This document shows positions 23,293-25,058 of a stretch of 25,058 bases of DNA, in pieces. The stretch covers positions 1 through 25,058 of the forward strand of contig JAYEJJ010000041.1 in NCBI GenBank assembly GCA_034660495.1. The letters run 5' to 3'. Within the stretch, counting starts at the first letter, position 1; every line of letters starts with the position of its first letter. The position numbers and the translations under genes are program-made. The notes below the pieces were generated by a model, which saw only the letters and a list, made by a program, of their open reading frames with translations, was not told where the DNA came from and did no database searches. Source of the stretch: DATFJZ01 sp034660495 (lineage in GTDB: Bacteria > Desulfobacterota > Desulfobacteria > Desulfobacterales > Desulfobacteraceae).

Positions 23293-23384
23293 AGTATTGG
23301 GTTCAGACACTATATATTCGTATTTTTTAAAAAAACCTTTGACGATTTTTTTTATTGATATATGGTTGTATCAGGTTCAACAAA

Positions 23385-23580
23385 TTCAGAACTCCTGACC
23401 TCAGCTAATTTTGAATGCATAATCATTTTCTATATATAGTATTTTTTTTTAAAAACAAAGACAATAAGCACAATATATGGTATTTGTCTGGTTTTTTTTA
23501 TGCATTTAAAATTACGATCCTAAATTTGAATATTTTCAGTTAAAACAATATATTAGGTTTGTGGTGTCAGGAGCTCTGAA
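23385..23580 (+). mobile_element. Small AT-rich element with 15-bp inverted ends
   Basis: TTCAGAACTCCTGAC at 23385-23399 and GTCAGGAGCTCTGAA at 23566-23580 are inverted with one mismatch. The 166-bp interior is very AT-rich and noncoding, with long T tracts. The shape fits a miniature inverted-repeat element. It ends 43 bp before the truncated hypD end. Confidence 0.5.
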
Positions 23581-23622
23581 ATTACGCTGATTCACCTGTT
23601 GAAAGGTAAGAAGAGTATCTTT

Positions 23623-24251
23623 TCATCTGCGAACATCTATAGTTCCCGTAATCACAGACACATGGCCGGGAAGGATAAACACGTCAATCCTGATCCCTTT
23701 GGTTTCCATAAGGGCGCCAAGGGCCGGGAACGTTGTTTTATGGGCTGAATATATGGAAAAATTCTCAAGCCCCCGCGCTTTTGCTGCCAGTATGGCAGCG
23801 GCAATGGTGGGCGTTGTTGTTTCAAACCCCACCGCACAGAAGATCACTTCTTTGCCTGGGGTGTCCTCTGCCAGCTTAACCACATCAAAAACAGAATACA
23901 CCACCCTGACATCCCTGCCTCTGGCCTTTTGCTGCTGCAGGGAAGAAACCGTGCCAAGGCTACCCGCATGAGATCCCCGAACGTGGTCAAAGTAACATTT
24001 TCTTCCATGGAAAGGGCGATAAAAGCATCAATGTCCCGCTGTGAAGTGACACATACAGGACAGCCGGGCCCGGAGAGCAGGGTAATGGTATCCGGAAGCA
24101 CCGTTTTGATGCCGTGTCTGAAAATCGACATGGTGTGGGTTCCGCAGACCTCCATAAGCCTTAAGGGCTTTGAGCTGACGGCCCTTATCTCTGCTGCAAT
24201 TTTTCTGGAAAGGTCACCGTCTCTGTATTCCTCAACATATTTCAAGCTCAT
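23623..24251 (-). pseudogene. hypD: hypD with frameshift and C-terminal truncation
   Basis: HypD is the iron-sulfur scaffold that receives cyanide for [NiFe] hydrogenase. Fragment 1 (24251 to about 23965) has MEVCGTHTMSIFRHGI and SGPGCPVCVTSQ, with the conserved cysteines, to TTFGDLMRV. The reading then shifts: the expected DLMRVPGS sequence continues as GSLGTVSSLQQQKARGRDVR in another frame, consistent with a 7-base deletion at about 23965. Fragment 2 runs KLAEDTPGKEVIFCAVGFET to ILPGHVSVITGT, then two unrelated residues and a stop at 23623. About 150 C-terminal residues, including the remaining 4Fe-4S cysteines, are missing. The start ATG overlaps a mini-ORF stop in the 29-bp repeat. Confidence 0.93.
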
Positions 24252-24400
24252 TGCTTTGTTCCCTCTGATTTCATATGCCCTGCCTTGTCTCCTCTGATTT
24301 CATACGCCCTGCTCTGTCTCCTCTGATTTCTTGCTCACTGCTCTGTCACCTTTGATTTCACGTGCTCTGGCCTGCTTCCTCTGATTTAAAACCCTCTAAA
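24252..24400 (-). repeat. Five 29-bp tandem repeats forming coupled mini-ORFs
   Basis: CTCTGATTTCA-type anchors occur at 24263, 24292, 24321, 24350 and 24379, an exact 29-base period. Read on the minus strand, a unit is ATGAAATCAGAGGAGACA plus AGGCAGGGCAT. Two of the ATGs open 8-10-codon mini-ORFs whose stops overlap the next ATG as ATGA; the last overlap is with the hypD ATG. The end of hypF (GGGACAGAACAGTGA) resembles a unit, so the array probably arose by slippage of the gene junction. hypC, which commonly lies here, is absent. Confidence 0.85.
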
Positions 24401-24588
24401 TCACTGTTCTGTCCCCTTTAATACGTTTGCTGCGGCGGCAACAGCCTGACCCAGGGATATCCCGCCGTCCCCGCAGGGGACCTGTTCATGGGTATACACC
24501 CTCATTCCTTTGTTTTCAAGACCGCAACAGAATTTTCTGTCAGAACCCAGTCCTGTGCCGTCCAGGGTAACGGCAATCACTTTTTCCC
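24401..24588 (-). pseudogene. hypF: hypF C-terminal remnant
   Basis: HypF is the carbamoyltransferase that makes the cyanide precursor. Only scraps remain. The frame reads REKVIAVTLDGTGLGSD (normally followed by a YG/WGGE segment), then FCCGLENKGMRVYTHEQVPC and GDGGISLGQAV with a stop TGA at 24401-24403. The C-terminal motif matches HypF ends (HxxVPxNDGGISLGQ). About 120 residues between GLGSD and FCC are deleted, and everything before REKV is missing; a TAG stop precedes it in frame. The upstream part is interrupted by a palindrome at 24580-24666. Confidence 0.85.
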
Positions 24589-24666
24589 TGCCAGGCTAAA
24601 AATCGGCGACCTGCGGCCACTGGTCCTCAAACAGCTTGATTGTCGCAACGCCTGGCAGGGAAAAAG
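24580..24666 (+). repeat. 87-bp palindromic insertion in the hypF remnant
   Basis: CTTTTTCCCTGCCAGGC at 24580-24596 is a perfect 17-base inverted copy of GCCTGGCAGGGAAAAAG at 24650-24666. The 53-base interior also pairs partly (GGCGAC with GTCGC). It interrupts hypF homology at REKV. It may be a small mobile palindrome or a duplication of hypF sequence in inverse orientation. Confidence 0.75.
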
Positions 24667-24680
24667 TCTGATCTCCTTTG

Positions 24681-24848
24681 ATTCTCAATGTTCCTGACAG
24701 GCAACCGATAGGGGCGGCGCTCGGCCCTTCCATAAAAACTTGATAACCGAGTTATACCTGCTTATGCAAAAAAAATTTAATTTTTCTGGATTTTATGTTA
24801 ATTTTCAAATATTAATACTCTATCACTCGATTATCAAGTTTTTTTGAA
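24681..24848 (+). repeat. Dispersed palindromic element, copy D, with a facing inverted end
   Basis: GTTCCTGACAGGCAACCG, then GGGGCGGCGCTCGG and CCATAAAAACTTGATAACCG to 24756, matches the right half of copy B. At 24826-24842, ACTCGATTATCAAG is the same end in reverse. Between them are ~70 very AT-rich bases. Nothing else is recognised between 24667 and 24860. Confidence 0.65.
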
Positions 24849-24856
24849 ACTGGACT

Positions 24857-24938
24857 CAACAACCACCGTCTAAAGACGGTGGGTTGAAATTAAGGACTGA
24901 AAGTCCGGATACGGGTCCAAGACCCGTCCTGTACGTGC
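24857..24938 (+). other. Three tandem hairpins of unknown role
   Basis: Hairpin 1 pairs CAACCACCGTC with GACGGTGGGTTG around TAAA; hairpin 2 pairs GGACT with AGTCC around GAA; hairpin 3 pairs ACGGGTC with GACCCGT around CAA. Hairpin 1 shares the CAACAACC...CTAAAGAC...GG form with 1906-1932. No U tract follows, so simple termination is unlikely. A mobile-element end or a small structured RNA is possible. Confidence 0.5.
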
Positions 24939-24970
24939 TCGTGCTCGTGCTCGTGCTCGTAAACGTAAAC
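24936..24970 (+). repeat. GTGCTC hexamer array before a four-helix-bundle gene
   Basis: Four GTGCTC units (CGTGCTC phase) are followed by two AAACGT units. They lie just upstream of the start at 24987. Similar short arrays occur before genes of this family in related genomes, from recollection. Confidence 0.7.
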
Positions 24971-24986
24971 GGAGTAATAATTCATA

Positions 24987-25058
24987 ATGTTAGATCATGA
25001 AAAAATAGATGTTTATAAAGTCTCCATTGAATTCATGGCTATTGCGATCAAAATAGCT
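24987..25058 (+). CDS. Four-helix-bundle protein (23S rRNA intervening-sequence type), 5' part
   Basis: Only 24 codons are in the window. MLDHEKIDVYKVSIEFMAIA is the typical start of the S23 / 23S-rRNA-intervening-sequence four-helix-bundle family (usual length ~115-125 residues), whose N-terminal helix begins with this D-x-Y-K-x-S/A-x-E-F pattern. The function is not known; members occur both inside 23S rRNA insertions and as free chromosomal genes, as here. GGAG at 24971 lies 12 bases before the ATG. The gene continues beyond the window edge, so it is a partial call. Confidence 0.8.
   Translation, partial: MLDHEKIDVYKVSIEFMAIAIKIA

Noticed and set aside
23844..24251. UGA or programmed frameshift making a functional HypD
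   Set aside because: No slippery site or UGA is at the break and the C-terminal half is also missing, so decay is simpler.
24252..24400. CRISPR array suggested by 29-bp repeats
   Set aside because: The units follow each other without unique spacers and drift in sequence; they are tandem repeats at a gene junction.

Overview
The window looks like chromosomal DNA from a sulfate-reducing Desulfobacterota bacterium of the Desulfobacterales type. The evidence is a corrinoid-protein activator with a Cys-rich N-terminal extension, hydrogenase-maturation (hyp) gene remnants, a short gene that reads as a selenoprotein (in-frame TGA followed by a correctly spaced bacterial SECIS hairpin), a c-di-GMP-I riboswitch, and many toxin-antitoxin and repeat elements. 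No tRNA, rRNA or CRISPR array was seen. The genus is not determinable from this sequence alone.

Layout. (1) 1-6.4 kb is an accessory island: a small protein plus an ImmA/IrrE-type metallopeptidase; a three-gene Panacea-type toxin-antitoxin cassette bounded by integron attC-like core boxes; a further small cassette gene after an attC-like hairpin; a group II intron reverse-transcriptase remnant; an orphan HVO_A0114/TumA-like HTH protein; a remnant of an APE2256/CARF-type CRISPR-associated protein; and a TumE-like toxin paired with a coiled-coil partner instead of the HTH partner. (2) 6.6-11.4 kb, minus strand: a SNF2-family ATPase followed by a large protein of unknown function. (3) 11.6-13.5 kb: a Uma2-type nuclease, a palindromic repeat element, then a c-di-GMP riboswitch leading into a small flagellar-rod-like gene and a YitT-family C-terminal fragment. 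(4) 13.5-15.7 kb, minus strand: a two-gene operon in which a restriction-enzyme-like domain is fused to a ParA ATPase and followed by a ParB-like/coiled-coil/Rho_N-like protein. (5) 15.9-22.2 kb, minus strand: the corrinoid activator, a giant ATP/ADP-translocase-like membrane protein with repeat and cyclic-nucleotide-binding domains, the putative selenoprotein and TrmO. (6) 22.3-24.6 kb: a decaying hypF-hypD-hypE operon with deletions, a frameshift, a 29-bp tandem repeat where hypC might be expected, and small palindromic insertions. (7) The right edge holds tandem hairpins, a hexamer repeat and the start of a four-helix-bundle (23S rRNA intervening-sequence type) protein.

The strongest candidates for undescribed biology are the 74-residue putative selenoprotein at 21455-21679, which ordinary gene calling would miss, and the nuclease-like-ParA / ParB-like-Rho_N operon at 13544-15653. 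The hyp region shows gene decay in progress, so this locus alone cannot mature a [NiFe] hydrogenase. All family assignments come from motif and sequence recognition; no database search was run.
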